DNA of 64,000 bases. Source: Bacillota bacterium (GTDB taxonomy: Bacteria > Bacillota > Clostridia > Oscillospirales > Oscillospiraceae). The DNA lies in assembly GCA_023386265.1 (NCBI GenBank), contig JAEWKA010000004.1:496001-560000 (forward strand). The letters run 5' to 3'. The translations under genes and the position numbers were made by a program. The notes beneath the pieces were generated by a model. The model saw only the letters and a list, made by a program, of their open reading frames with translations. It was not told the DNA's origin and ran no database searches. Positions 26,746 through 35,311 of this stretch are shown here, one piece after another. Each line of letters begins with the position of its first letter. Position 1 is the first letter of the stretch.

Positions 26746-26774
26746 ATTATAATACCGTTAACGCTTTAAGTAAA
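26746..26774 (-). promoter_or_regulatory. Promoter of mtaB within a divergent AT-rich near-palindrome
   Basis: Minus strand TTTACT (26769-26774), 17 bases, TATAAT (26746-26751). The segment 26732-26756 is a near-palindrome carrying TATAAT in both orientations, so the divergent cysteine desulfurase gene may use the same patch (TATAAT at 26748-26753), although its -35 is poor. Confidence 0.5.
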
Positions 26775-26791
26775 CTAAAGGAATGATCTGC

Positions 26792-27937
26792 ATGACAGTT
26801 TATCTTGATAACGCGGCGACGACCAGAGTCTGCACTGAGGCAGCTGACGTTGCCTATAGAATAATGACTGAGGGTTTCGGCAATCCAAGCTCGACTCACA
26901 AAATGGGTCGTGACGCTAGAGCCGTTCTAGAGGAGTCTAGAGAAACGCTCGCCAAGGCGCTCGGCGCGAAACCCGAGGAGATCTTTTTCACCTCCTGCGG
27001 CTCTGAAAGCGACAATTGGGCGATACTCTCCGGCTCAGATCTCATGAAGCGACGCGGCAATCACGTTATAAGCTCCGAAGTCGAGCACGCCGCCGTACTT
27101 CGGTCGCTTGACATCCTTGAAAAACGCGGCTTTGAGGTCACTAGGCTTAAACCCGAAAAGGATGGAAGCATTTCAGTAGAATCTGTGATGGACGCCCTGC
27201 GCGAGGATACCATTTTAGTCTCCCTGATGCTCGTCAACAACGAAACCGGCGGAATAACCGATATTTCAGAAATCTCGCAGTCCCTGAAAGAAAGAGGCAG
27301 CGCCGCGCTTTTGCACACGGACGCCGTGCAGGGCTTTTTAAAGATACCGTTTTCAGCAAAAAATCTCGGCGCGGATATGATTTCCGTAAGCGGTCATAAA
27401 ATACACGCACCGAAAGGCATTGGTGCAATTTATGTCAGGGGCGGTACTAAGGCTTTGAATCTCTCTCCCCTTATAGTCGGCGGAGGGCACGAATCCGGTA
27501 AGCGTTCGGGCACGGAGGGTCTTCCGCAAATCGCAGCGTTCGCAAAGGCGGCAGAGCTTGGCTCTAGCCTTTTTGATGAGTCCCACAGGAATATGACCGA
27601 ACTGAAGGAGCTTGCAATTAGGCGGCTCACAGAAGAAAACGAGGGGCTTCAGGTGTTATCGGGCAAGGCTCCGCATATTCTCAGCATTTCTCTCCCCGGT
27701 TACAAAAGCGAGGTCATTATGAACTATCTGGATGGTCTGGGAATTTTCGTTTCAAAAAGCTCCGCCTGCAAAAAAGGCGGCAGGAGCTACGTTCTGGAGG
27801 CTCTCGGCCTTCCGAACAAGGTCATTGATGGCGCACTGCGCATCAGTTTCTCCCGATTCTCCACTGAGGATGAGGTTAACGCCCTCTGCGACGGGATAAA
27901 GAGCGCGAGGGAAAAGCTGTGCCAAGTATTGCACTGA
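26792..27937 (+). CDS. Cysteine desulfurase, class V aminotransferase family (NifS/IscS-like)
   Basis: 382 residues, ATG at 26792 after AAAGGA. The N terminus is VYLDNAATT, the PLP lysine is in SVSGHKIHAPKGIGA, and the mobile catalytic cysteine is in SKSSACKKGG near residue 325. It moves sulfur from cysteine as a persulfide for Fe-S clusters or tRNA thiolation. The diverging mtaB gene, whose product needs Fe-S clusters and sulfur, is a plausible beneficiary, but no scaffold (iscU) or thiI gene is adjacent. Confidence 0.9.
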   Translation: MTVYLDNAATTRVCTEAADVAYRIMTEGFGNPSSTHKMGRDARAVLEESRETLAKALGAKPEEIFFTSCGSESDNWAILSGSDLMKRRGNHVISSEVEHAAVLRSLDILEKRGFEVTRLKPEKDGSISVESVMDALREDTILVSLMLVNNETGGITDISEISQSLKERGSAALLHTDAVQGFLKIPFSAKNLGADMISVSGHKIHAPKGIGAIYVRGGTKALNLSPLIVGGGHESGKRSGTEGLPQIAAFAKAAELGSSLFDESHRNMTELKELAIRRLTEENEGLQVLSGKAPHILSISLPGYKSEVIMNYLDGLGIFVSKSSACKKGGRSYVLEALGLPNKVIDGALRISFSRFSTEDEVNALCDGIKSAREKLCQVLH

Positions 27938-27969
27938 GCCTTGTGCTAAATTAATCTCAATATATACTT

Positions 27970-28002
27970 CGGCTGCCGCAAAATCTGCGGCAGCCGTTTT
28001 TT
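27970..28002 (+). terminator. Terminator of the cysteine desulfurase gene
   Basis: Stem CGGCTGCCGCA/TGCGGCAGCCG with a 5-base loop and TTTTTT. Both arms recur exactly at 38767-38793. Confidence 0.92.
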
Positions 28003-28018
28003 ATGCCAGTATAGTATA

Positions 28019-28429
28019 CTAGCAGTATTTCTTTATGTTATCGCCGAGGGTTTCGGGATCGACTGTAGCCGTAACCGTAAATTTGATGTTTTCCTTTTCT
28101 CCGAAAGCATCAAGCTCGTCCAATAAGGTTGCAACCTTGTCCATATCAACATCCTCGCAGATTTTAAGGATGTTCGCGATGAAAACATGAGAGATATCGT
28201 AATTCGCGGCATGAAGTCCGCTGATAAAGCCCTTAAAAAACTCTATCGACTTAAAACTGTAGTCACTGGCGTGAATAAGACGTACCGTATAAGGGATGTC
28301 AAAGGTAAGATTTTTGTCCTTTTCCAGACAAACGACGCTGCCGCTCTCTTCCTCAACGGCCTTTTTGACAAGTTCAACGAGTTTTTGTGTTTTGCCGGTT
28401 CCTTTGGAGCCGACGATTAGCTTAACCAT
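28019..28429 (-). CDS. Small P-loop ATPase-like protein of unknown function
   Basis: 136 residues from the ATG at 28429, eight bases after AGGAGGG. The N terminus VKLIVGSKGTGKTQKLVEL is a Walker A motif; ISHVFIANIL may be the Walker B strand. The rest is a short alpha/beta domain. Similar small clostridial proteins are often labelled PilT-like, but there is no pilus gene nearby and the protein is far too short to be a real PilT. Probably cytoplasmic; function unknown. Confidence 0.75.
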   Translation of the reverse strand: MVKLIVGSKGTGKTQKLVELVKKAVEEESGSVVCLEKDKNLTFDIPYTVRLIHASDYSFKSIEFFKGFISGLHAANYDISHVFIANILKICEDVDMDKVATLLDELDAFGEKENIKFTVTATVDPETLGDNIKKYC

Positions 28430-28545
28430 GATAAACACCCTCCTAAAAGTATTTCCGAAAATGTGGTGATTACTATTGAAAACATACTATCATAAGTCAT
28501 GAAGAACTTCAATGTTTGTTTTTGAACGATTCCAGTCGATTGTCC

Positions 28546-28583
28546 AAAAAACGGGAGTCGAGCCCTGCCGGGCTCCGCTCCCG
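28546..28583 (-). terminator. Terminator of pgi
   Basis: Minus strand stem CGGGAG...CTCCCG with an inner GAGCCC/GGGCTC pairing, followed by TTTTTT (28546-28551). Confidence 0.88.
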
Positions 28584-28594
28584 CTAATCTACGC

Positions 28595-29875
28595 TTATTC
28601 TTGTCCCAGCAGTTTGAACATATTGCTCTTATATGCCTCAACCCCCGGCTGGTTAAAGGGGTTGACACCCGATACGTAGGCGGAAAGCGCACAGCTCATC
28701 TCAAAGAAGCATACGAGTGCCGCAAAACCCTCCTCATTCCGCTGCGGAACGCTGAGCGAAATGTTCGGAACTTCACCTTTTATATGTGCGGAAGCAACAG
28801 CCTTGGCGACAGTTTTCGAGATGTCGCAGAAATCGCGCCCGGCCAGATAATTGAGTTTATCTCGGTCTCCAAGCTCAAACGGCACCTTGAGGCTCTGGAT
28901 TGCGTTATCAAAGGAAACGACTGTCTCAATAAGCCTTCTAGGTCCGTCCTGGATGTATTGGCCCATCGAGTGCAAATCCGCGGAGTATTCAACCGATGCA
29001 GGGAAAATGCCGATGCCATTTTTGCCTTCACTTTCGCCGAAGAGCTGCTTCCACCACTCCGCCATAGAGCGGAACGAAGGCTCAAAGGACGCAAGTATCT
29101 CGACTGATCTGCCGTTTTGATACAGGTGCTGTCTGGCTCCCGCATAGAGCCACGCGGGATTCTCGACGGAGCGCAAATCAAGATCGTGCATTTCCTGAAT
29201 TGCGCACTGTAAAACTTTTTCGATGTCTATACCGGCAACGGCCATCGGAAGAAGCCCGACCGCCGAAAGAACGGAGTATCTGCCTCCGACGTCTTCGGGT
29301 ACGATAAAGCGCTCCCAGCCTTCGCTAACTGCGGTATCGTGAAGTATACCTTTTCTCTCGTCTGTGGTTGCTATGATACGCTTTTTCGCGTTAGGTCCGT
29401 ATTTTTTCTCAAGAAGGCTCTTGAAAACGCGGAAAGAGAGCGCAGGCTCAAGCGTCCCTCCGGATTTTGAAATTACGTTGACAGTAAAATCACGGTCGCC
29501 GATAAGCTCGATAGTTTCGTTTATGGCGGCTGCGGACAGCCCGTTGCCCATGAAGAAAATATCCGGCGTTTCTTTTTTAATAAGGTTATAGTTCGGCGAG
29601 CGTAAAAGCTCAATTGCGGCGCGCGCACCTAAATAAGAGCCGCCGATTCCGATGACGACAAGCACCTTTGAATTTGAACGTATTTTTGAAGCGCAGGCCT
29701 GAATAGCCTTTAGCTCGCCCGAAAACACGCGTGAGGGCAAATCCATCCACCCCGTATATTCCGAGCCTTCGCCGGAGTGCTCAAAAAGCTTTCTGTGTGC
29801 ATCGGAAATCCTTGAATAATCGGGACCGACAGATCCAAAAAATTCCTTTGCGCCGGATAAATCAACTTTGACCAT
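28595..29875 (-). CDS. pgi: Glucose-6-phosphate isomerase
   Basis: 426 residues, which fits the short bacterial form of about 430-450. GIGGSYLGARA and the sugar-phosphate motif VISKSGGTLEP are present, with the second family signature in the GENPAWLYAGARQ-like and C-terminal GVNPFNQPGVEAYK regions. It interconverts glucose-6-phosphate and fructose-6-phosphate in glycolysis. ATG at 29875 follows AAGGGG; a TTG one codon earlier is less likely. The gene is monocistronic. Confidence 0.95.
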   Translation of the reverse strand: MVKVDLSGAKEFFGSVGPDYSRISDAHRKLFEHSGEGSEYTGWMDLPSRVFSGELKAIQACASKIRSNSKVLVVIGIGGSYLGARAAIELLRSPNYNLIKKETPDIFFMGNGLSAAAINETIELIGDRDFTVNVISKSGGTLEPALSFRVFKSLLEKKYGPNAKKRIIATTDERKGILHDTAVSEGWERFIVPEDVGGRYSVLSAVGLLPMAVAGIDIEKVLQCAIQEMHDLDLRSVENPAWLYAGARQHLYQNGRSVEILASFEPSFRSMAEWWKQLFGESEGKNGIGIFPASVEYSADLHSMGQYIQDGPRRLIETVVSFDNAIQSLKVPFELGDRDKLNYLAGRDFCDISKTVAKAVASAHIKGEVPNISLSVPQRNEEGFAALVCFFEMSCALSAYVSGVNPFNQPGVEAYKSNMFKLLGQE

Positions 29876-29931
29876 CAAATAGTGCCCCTTTTCCCCAAAG
29901 GTTTTATTTTCCTTGGGTATTATGTTTTTGT

Positions 29932-29960
29932 ATTTTAATACATTCTGCCGTCTATTACAA
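29932..29960 (-). promoter_or_regulatory. Promoter of pgi
   Basis: Minus strand TTGTAA (29955-29960), 17 bases, TAAAAT (29932-29937), about 57 bases before the start codon. Confidence 0.5.
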
Positions 29961-30039
29961 GCAATATTTGATGAATTCTTCGTATTTGTGGGATTGGATT
30001 GCCATATTTCTTCAATTTTTAGGCAACAAGTGGAAATTA

Positions 30040-31182
30040 TTACTCTCCAAACAGCCTGGAAAGCATTCTCCCGTAGAGTCCGAACACTGTCAGCTTTTTA
30101 ATGTTGCTCCCCGCGAGCAGCGGGACACGGGCTAATTCTGTCCCGTTGGAGTAAACAACCATCTCGCCAAGAGCCTCTCCCTCAGTGATCGGAGCTTCCA
30201 GACTGTCCGGCAAATTGAACTCGTAATTTATCTCTCCAAGCTTGTTTTTTTCCATCAGAAGGCCTTCCTCGCCGCCGTATATGGGCTGGACACTTTCGGA
30301 TGCTCCCAATGAAACGAGTACGGGCGGAAGCGGCTTGGGACTGCGTAACGGACACAAGGCATAGTTCGCGAACGCAAAGTTGAGAAGGGTTTTTGCACTC
30401 TCAAAACGCTCGTCAGAGGTCGCGCCGTGCATTACGACGGCAATATATTCCGTGCCGTCCCTCTCGGCTGTCGCGGAGAGACAGTACATAGCAGTCGTTG
30501 TGAAGCCGGTTTTTAAACCTGTTGCACCCTTATAAAATCGAACCAGCTTGTTTGTGTTGACGAGCTCTGCTTCTCCGTTTCTTAGCGTATCCATCCAGAT
30601 CGTCGAATAGTTCTTTATCCTGTCGTATTTTAGCAATTCTCTTGACATGAGCGCTATATCGTAGGCTGTCGTGAGATGCGTAAGATCATCGGTAAGTCCC
30701 GTACAGTCGCAAAAATGCGTATCGACCATCCCCAGTTCGGCGGCGCGGGCATTCATTTTTTGAACGAAGCTCTCCTCCGAACCGGATACATGCTCGGCCA
30801 GAGCTACTGCACAGTCATTCGCGGAGACAACCGAAACAGCCTTCAGCATATCGCTAACCTTCATCTGTTCGCCTTCCTCCAGCCATATCTGGCTGCCACC
30901 CATTGAAGCCGCAAAAGATGAGCAGGTCACGATATCGTCCTCGGTAAGGCGCCCCGCTTCGATTTCCTCCATGACAAGCAGCAGCGTCATGATTTTTGTC
31001 ACACTGGCCGGTGCTCTTTTAGTATGTGAGTCCTTTTCGTATATCACTTCGCCGGTCGTCTTCTCCATAAGTACTGCCGATGGAACAGGTATCGTCAGGG
31101 CTCCCTCTCCAACCGGCTCGAGGGCCATGGCTTTGGTTGAAATCAAAGCCGCAATGATAGCCACAATCAATAATCTCTTCAT
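30040..31182 (-). CDS. D-alanyl-D-alanine carboxypeptidase (PBP5/DacF type)
   Basis: 380 residues with a signal peptide (LLIVAIIAALISTKAMA). The penicillin-binding motifs are S60-V-T-K63, S120-A-N and K224-T-G. A C-terminal PBP5-type beta domain and a hydrophobic/amphipathic end (residues about 355-380) probably hold it to the outer membrane face. It trims the terminal D-Ala of peptidoglycan stem peptides and so controls cross-linking. Clostridial homologues are called DacF or DacB and some serve in spore cortex formation; which one this is cannot be decided. ATG follows GGAGGCGGACA. Confidence 0.92.
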   Translation of the reverse strand: MKRLLIVAIIAALISTKAMALEPVGEGALTIPVPSAVLMEKTTGEVIYEKDSHTKRAPASVTKIMTLLLVMEEIEAGRLTEDDIVTCSSFAASMGGSQIWLEEGEQMKVSDMLKAVSVVSANDCAVALAEHVSGSEESFVQKMNARAAELGMVDTHFCDCTGLTDDLTHLTTAYDIALMSRELLKYDRIKNYSTIWMDTLRNGEAELVNTNKLVRFYKGATGLKTGFTTTAMYCLSATAERDGTEYIAVVMHGATSDERFESAKTLLNFAFANYALCPLRSPKPLPPVLVSLGASESVQPIYGGEEGLLMEKNKLGEINYEFNLPDSLEAPITEGEALGEMVVYSNGTELARVPLLAGSNIKKLTVFGLYGRMLSRLFGE

Positions 31183-31246
31183 TGTCCGCCTCCAAAAATA
31201 GCAATGTCCAAGCTCGTGTCTGTAACACTATATGGAAGGACGAAGT

Positions 31247-31275
31247 GTATTATTCCCATGCCGATACCCTGTCAA
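31247..31275 (-). promoter_or_regulatory. Possible promoter of the carboxypeptidase gene
   Basis: Minus strand perfect TTGACA (31270-31275), 17 bases, then a weak TAATAC (31247-31252). The weak -10 leaves open another sigma factor. Confidence 0.45.
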
Positions 31276-31560
31276 GTTATTTTTTTACTGTTTCATTATT
31301 TGCAACACTGTATTTTTTGAGGTTTACTAGAATTATGCATATTCATTACATAATCTGGAATTATACCCAGAAGGTTTAATAATCCGCATAGAATTATCAA
31401 GGGTTTTCCACATTTCCAACAGGTTTTTCAACAACATAATTGCCGCAACATTCTACAAAATATTCATTTGCAGTTTACATAATCATATTTTTTCAAACAA
31501 AACTGTCGATTTATTTAGAAAAATAGCACTTGACAAATACCTATTTACTTGTTCTAGGAA
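31276..31560. other. AT-rich intergenic stretch, no gene seen
   Basis: I see no credible ORF or RNA gene. It holds a TTTTCCACA sequence (about 31403-31411), close to a DnaA box, with a nearby GGTTTTTCAACAA, and a TTGACA at about 31531. A single near-match does not make an origin. Confidence 0.4.
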
Positions 31561-31576
31561 TAAATTGAAAAAGCAA

Positions 31577-31608
31577 AAAGACGCAGGAGTCTAAGCTCCT
31601 ACGCCTTT
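31577..31608 (-). terminator. Terminator after rqcP
   Basis: Minus strand stem AAAGGCGTAGGAG/CTCCTGCGTCTTT (two G-T pairs), loop of 6, followed by TTGCTTTTTC. Confidence 0.8.
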
Positions 31609-31627
31609 TTATATAAGCTCAATTTAC

Positions 31628-31870
31628 TTACGGTATTTCCCTGTACATCGCAGGTGCATCGGCTTTCTGCGCCGTCTCGGTCAAGGCCAGAACCTCGACC
31701 TTCAGCGTTCTTTGTCCGAAGCGAATTTCGATTACGTCCCCAAGCTTTACCTCGTATGAGGCTCTAGCTGTCTTGCCATTCACAGAAACTCTTTCTCCGT
31801 CGCAGGCTTCGTTTGCAATGGTACGGCGCTTAATCAGTCTCGAAACTTTCAGATATTTGTCAAGGCGCAT
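31628..31870 (-). CDS. rqcP: RNA-binding S4-domain protein RqcP (YabO)
   Basis: 80 residues from the ATG at 31870, placed after AAGGAAGG; MRLDKYLKVSRLIKRRTIAN is the S4 start, and nine extra in-frame upstream codons are unsupported. KLGDVIEIRFGQR closes the domain. RqcP works with RqcH on obstructed 50S subunits to add alanine tails in ribosome quality control. The order flippase-mazG-hup-rqcP matches yabM-yabN-hup-like-yabO of Bacillus and clostridia, which supports the assignment. Confidence 0.9.
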   Translation of the reverse strand: MRLDKYLKVSRLIKRRTIANEACDGERVSVNGKTARASYEVKLGDVIEIRFGQRTLKVEVLALTETAQKADAPAMYREIP

Positions 31871-31896
31871 TTTTGAACCTTCCTTGTAAAAGCGCA

Positions 31897-31920
31897 AAGG
31901 CGCGGAGATTTCCGCGCCTT
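31897..31920 (-). terminator. Hairpin between hup and rqcP
   Basis: 10-bp perfect stem AAGGCGCGGA/TCCGCGCCTT with a 4-base loop, 7 bases after the hup stop and upstream of the rqcP ribosome site. The following TGCGCTTTTAC is a poor U-tract, so partial termination or mRNA end protection is more likely than a full stop. Confidence 0.6.
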
Positions 31921-31927
31921 GAGTTTG

Positions 31928-32203
31928 TTATTTGTCAACTGCATCCTTAAAAGCTTTGCCCGCTTTGAAAACAGGAACACGAGATGCAGGAATCTTAATT
32001 TCTTCCTTGGTCTTGGGGTTACGTCCTACACGAGCCTCTCTGGTCTTGACATCGAAAACGCCAAAGCCCACAAGCTGTACTTTTTCGCCCGTTTCAATTG
32101 TCTCTTCAACGGTCTGGAACGTGGCGTTTACCGCGCGCTCACTGTCTTTCTTTGACAGGCCTGTTTTTCCTGCCACTGCGGCAATAAGTTCTGCTTTGTT
32201 CAT
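31928..32203 (-). CDS. hup: HU family DNA-binding protein
   Basis: 91 residues, the normal HU length. MNKAELIAAVAGKTGLSKKD at the N terminus, GFGVFDVKTREAR in the beta arm and the GRNPKTKEEI, VPVFKAGKAFKD signature identify the histone-like nucleoid protein. Start ATG after TTAGGAGGATTACC. It sits between mazG and rqcP, a position conserved in Bacillota. Confidence 0.96.
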   Translation of the reverse strand: MNKAELIAAVAGKTGLSKKDSERAVNATFQTVEETIETGEKVQLVGFGVFDVKTREARVGRNPKTKEEIKIPASRVPVFKAGKAFKDAVDK

Positions 32204-32277
32204 GGTAATCCTCCTAAATATTATTCATGAGTAATTTTTAAATATATAGATTTTGCGGATATAACTCTGCAAAAATT

Positions 32278-33075
32278 CTACTTTTTTTGTTTGCCGGCAT
32301 TATAAAGGGCGTCAAGCTCTTCAAGGCTCATGTCCTTCAGTTCTTTGCCGTTTTTTTGAGCTTCTGTTTCAACATAGTCGAAGCGGCCGATAAATTTGTC
32401 ACAACTCTTGTGCAAAGCTGTTTCCGGATCGATATCCAAAAATCTTGCGGCGTTGACCGCCGAAAAAAGAATGTCGCCTAGCTCTTCCTCGATATGGGCT
32501 TTATCCCCCTCTGCCTGCGCCTGTCGAAGCTCTTCCAGTTCTTCATAAAGCTTGTCCATCGCGCCGCCGACATCTGGCCAATCGAACCCGACCTTTTTAG
32601 CTTTTTTCTGAATCTTTTCGGCACGCCAAAGCGCCGGTAGGCTCTCCGCCACATCTGTCATGGTCCTTGTGACAGTTATCTGAGACTTCTCCTTGCGTTT
32701 GAGCTCGTCCCAGTTTCTTATAACCTCATCACTGCCAGACACATCAATATTTCCAAAAACGTGCGGATGACGAAAAATCAGCTTCTTGCAAGCGCTGTCC
32801 GCTACATCATCGAGATTGAAAGCTCCTTTTTCCTCTTCAATCCTCGAATGGAAAATTATCTGCATCATCAGATCGCCAAGTTCCTCGCGCAGATGCTCGG
32901 GGTCTTTCTGATCAATGGCCTCACAGACCTCATAAGCTTCCTCAAGAAGATTGCGGCGGATGCTTTCGTGCGTCTGTTCAATGTCCCACGGACAACCGCC
33001 GGGAGAACGGAGAATTTCAATTATTTTGCGGAAATCTCCCATATCATATGCATTTTTACACTCAAAATTTACCAC
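32278..33075 (-). CDS. mazG: Nucleoside triphosphate pyrophosphohydrolase MazG
   Basis: About 265 residues with two MazG domains: LRSPGGCPWDIEQTHESIRR then EELGDLMMQIIFHSRI, and later KVGFDWPDVGGAMDKLYEE with EEELGDILFSAVNAAR. The EExxD clusters bind magnesium. It hydrolyses NTPs and dNTPs to monophosphates as house-cleaning. The start is uncertain: GTG at 33075 has GAAGG at proper spacing, GTG at 33084 is too close to it, and the ATG at 33042 has no ribosome site. B. subtilis YabN carries an extra N-terminal methylase-like domain that is absent here. Confidence 0.93.
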   Translation of the reverse strand: MVNFECKNAYDMGDFRKIIEILRSPGGCPWDIEQTHESIRRNLLEEAYEVCEAIDQKDPEHLREELGDLMMQIIFHSRIEEEKGAFNLDDVADSACKKLIFRHPHVFGNIDVSGSDEVIRNWDELKRKEKSQITVTRTMTDVAESLPALWRAEKIQKKAKKVGFDWPDVGGAMDKLYEELEELRQAQAEGDKAHIEEELGDILFSAVNAARFLDIDPETALHKSCDKFIGRFDYVETEAQKNGKELKDMSLEELDALYNAGKQKK

Positions 33076-33226
33076 ACTTTTCACCCTTCCGCAAGTTGAA
33101 ATTTCACTTATGTGTATATTTCTAAAAATACTTTACAATTTATGTATAGATGATGCAAATATCGTCACTATTCGTGAGGATTTTACACGGTTTACATTCT
33201 TTCAGCAAAATTCGCGATTTTATTTC

Positions 33227-34864
33227 TTACTTGATTCTGAGCAGCTTCGCGATTTTTTCGCCCTTTGGAATAAGCTTCATGTCGTCTAGCGTTATAGCTC
33301 TTGTCATTATAGTCATGATGCCGTAAACAAGTACCGCAACGGCGACAGCCGCACCAAGAGCCAAAAGGGTTGTCATTCTGCCAGGTTCAGGCCCCGCACC
33401 CAGAAGCTCAAGCGCCGCGGGATAAACAAGCCAAGCGGCAGCACCCATTGCGGCACAGTTTAATATTGGCTTGAGAAATATCTTGCCCAGTTTTGGGCGC
33501 TCCGGCATTTTACGCACGACGAAAATAAGATTGACGATGCACATAATAATATAACTGACTAAGGTTCCTATTGCCGATCCAAATATATAAAGCTGTTTAT
33601 CTCCAAGTAGTATCCAGCTTAAGGCAACATTTAGTGCGCCGCCAATCAGCATATTATACATTGGAATACGCTCTAAGCCGCCGGCTTGCAAAATTGCCGT
33701 AGTTATCGCTACAATACATACGAAAAACGAGGATATTCCCATTATTGCGAGAAGCGGGGCTCCTTCTGCCAAACTGCCGTGATAAGCGCCGTCCATTATC
33801 GGCTTTGCCAGTACGCTCAAGCCAATTGCCATTGGCAGAAATAAAATTGTCGAAATCCTCAATGAAGACTCGATAACATTTTTCGATTGTTCAATATTCT
33901 TTTTTGCTCTGAAGCCGGCAATTGCCGGAATAATGCTGATGGTGATTGCAGTAATCAGTTGCGGAGGCAAATTGTAAAATGTTTGGGCTTTGGAATAAAC
34001 ACCGAATAGCGCAGAGGACTGGTCTGGAGTGAAACCTATTGCATCCTGAAGTCTGTTGTGAATAAGCTTCGTATTTACAAGCGCAATAATGCTGGAAAAA
34101 CAAGAACCCAGCGCAATTGGAACACCAATTTTCAAAAAGGTTTTAAGTATATTGCCGCCTTTTTCGCTTGTCATATCAAGTTCTTCAGTTTGGCGCAAAC
34201 GCAAAATCCCGTCTTCATACTTTCTGCGCTTTACGACAACAAAGACCATATAAATGCATGCCAATAAAGAACCTGCAGCGGTTCCTGTAATTGCTCCGGC
34301 GGACAAGTTTGGCATGCTTTCGCCTTGTTTTAAAAGTAATATTGCTATTGCAATCCCAACAGCTATCTTTCCAGCAACTTCAATAACCTGCGAAACTGCA
34401 GTCGGTCTCATATCCTGAAGGCCTTCTGTATATCCTCTAAAAGCAGATAAAATGCACACCATAATGACTGCGGGAGCAATAGCGGCAACGCTCTGACTTG
34501 CTTTGGGGTCTCCCATGAATATTGCAAGGTCCGTTGGAAACAGGTAGAGAACCAGGCTGCCAACAGCTCCTAATACGACAAAAGAATAAAGCGCTATTTT
34601 GAATATTTTTTTAACTTGTACGGGTTTGTTAAGATTATTTGATTCGGAAATCATTCGCGCAACGGCTATCGGAAGTCCGGCAGTCGACAGAGCAAGCAAA
34701 ACATTGTAAATGTTATATGCAACAGTGAAATGCCCGTAACCCTCGTCACCGAGAATATTACCCAGTGGAATTTTATATAAAGCTCCGAGAAATTTAATTA
34801 TTACAATGGAAACCGCCAGAATAGCGGCGCCGTGCAGATAGTTCTGGTTTTTGGATGCTGCCAA
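33227..34864 (-). CDS. SpoVB/YabM-like polysaccharide (lipid II-type) flippase
   Basis: 545 residues with about 14 membrane helices. LGALYKIPLGNILGDEGYGHF at the N terminus and the later GVYSKAQTFYNLPPQL are typical of the SpoVB/YtgP/YabM branch of the MOP exporter superfamily, which flips undecaprenyl-linked sugars or lipid II. The start is TTG at 34864, five bases after GGAGGTG. It heads the group with mazG, hup and rqcP, as in Bacillus. Its cargo, wall polymer or spore cortex precursor, is not known. Confidence 0.88.
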   Translation of the reverse strand: MAASKNQNYLHGAAILAVSIVIIKFLGALYKIPLGNILGDEGYGHFTVAYNIYNVLLALSTAGLPIAVARMISESNNLNKPVQVKKIFKIALYSFVVLGAVGSLVLYLFPTDLAIFMGDPKASQSVAAIAPAVIMVCILSAFRGYTEGLQDMRPTAVSQVIEVAGKIAVGIAIAILLLKQGESMPNLSAGAITGTAAGSLLACIYMVFVVVKRRKYEDGILRLRQTEELDMTSEKGGNILKTFLKIGVPIALGSCFSSIIALVNTKLIHNRLQDAIGFTPDQSSALFGVYSKAQTFYNLPPQLITAITISIIPAIAGFRAKKNIEQSKNVIESSLRISTILFLPMAIGLSVLAKPIMDGAYHGSLAEGAPLLAIMGISSFFVCIVAITTAILQAGGLERIPMYNMLIGGALNVALSWILLGDKQLYIFGSAIGTLVSYIIMCIVNLIFVVRKMPERPKLGKIFLKPILNCAAMGAAAWLVYPAALELLGAGPEPGRMTTLLALGAAVAVAVLVYGIMTIMTRAITLDDMKLIPKGEKIAKLLRIK

Positions 34865-35311
34865 AATTGCACCTCCGATAAAGTATTCTACCCTTAGTTC
34901 TGTATTATATATGCGCCAAATTCCCGATTTTTACCGTTTGGGGGATAAGGTGAAACATACCAGTCAATTAATTCGTCTCAATGTACACCAATCTCGCACA
35001 AAAATCAAGGTAAACAGCATGCTCCTACCGTCTTTCACTAGCTTTTTGTTGCCTTTGCCGGAAAAAACCATTCGTGTCATACATTATAGGCAAAAAATGA
35101 ACTATGTCCTTGTTTTACTAAACAATGTCTGATATTCTACATCGGTAAATTAGAAAAATCAAACATAAACAGTTGACAAACGTAACTTTTTCATTAGAAT
35201 GTTATTTATTATGCGCGCATAAAAGGTTTACAAAGAACAGATAAATAATTGCATAGATTTGGTATCTATAATTATGCTAATTATTTTTATATATCGACAG
35301 GAGTTTGGGCA
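34865..35311. other. Intergenic region with a 14-bp palindrome
   Basis: No gene is seen. The minus side gives the TTG-started flippase with only a weak promoter (a TATAAT about 45 bases upstream). On the plus side are TTGACA at about 35173-35178, the perfect palindrome TTATGCGCGCATAA at 35209-35222 and a TATAAT at about 35266. The palindrome is a candidate operator for the downstream GHKL gene. Confidence 0.45.

Noticed and set aside
28019..28429. PilT twitching-motility ATPase
   Set aside because: At 136 residues with only a Walker A motif and no pilus genes nearby, it cannot be a true PilT.
31380..31560. Possible replication origin features (TTTTCCACA, AT-rich DNA)
   Set aside because: Only one near-match to a DnaA box was seen, there are no clusters, and neither dnaA, dnaN nor parAB is nearby.
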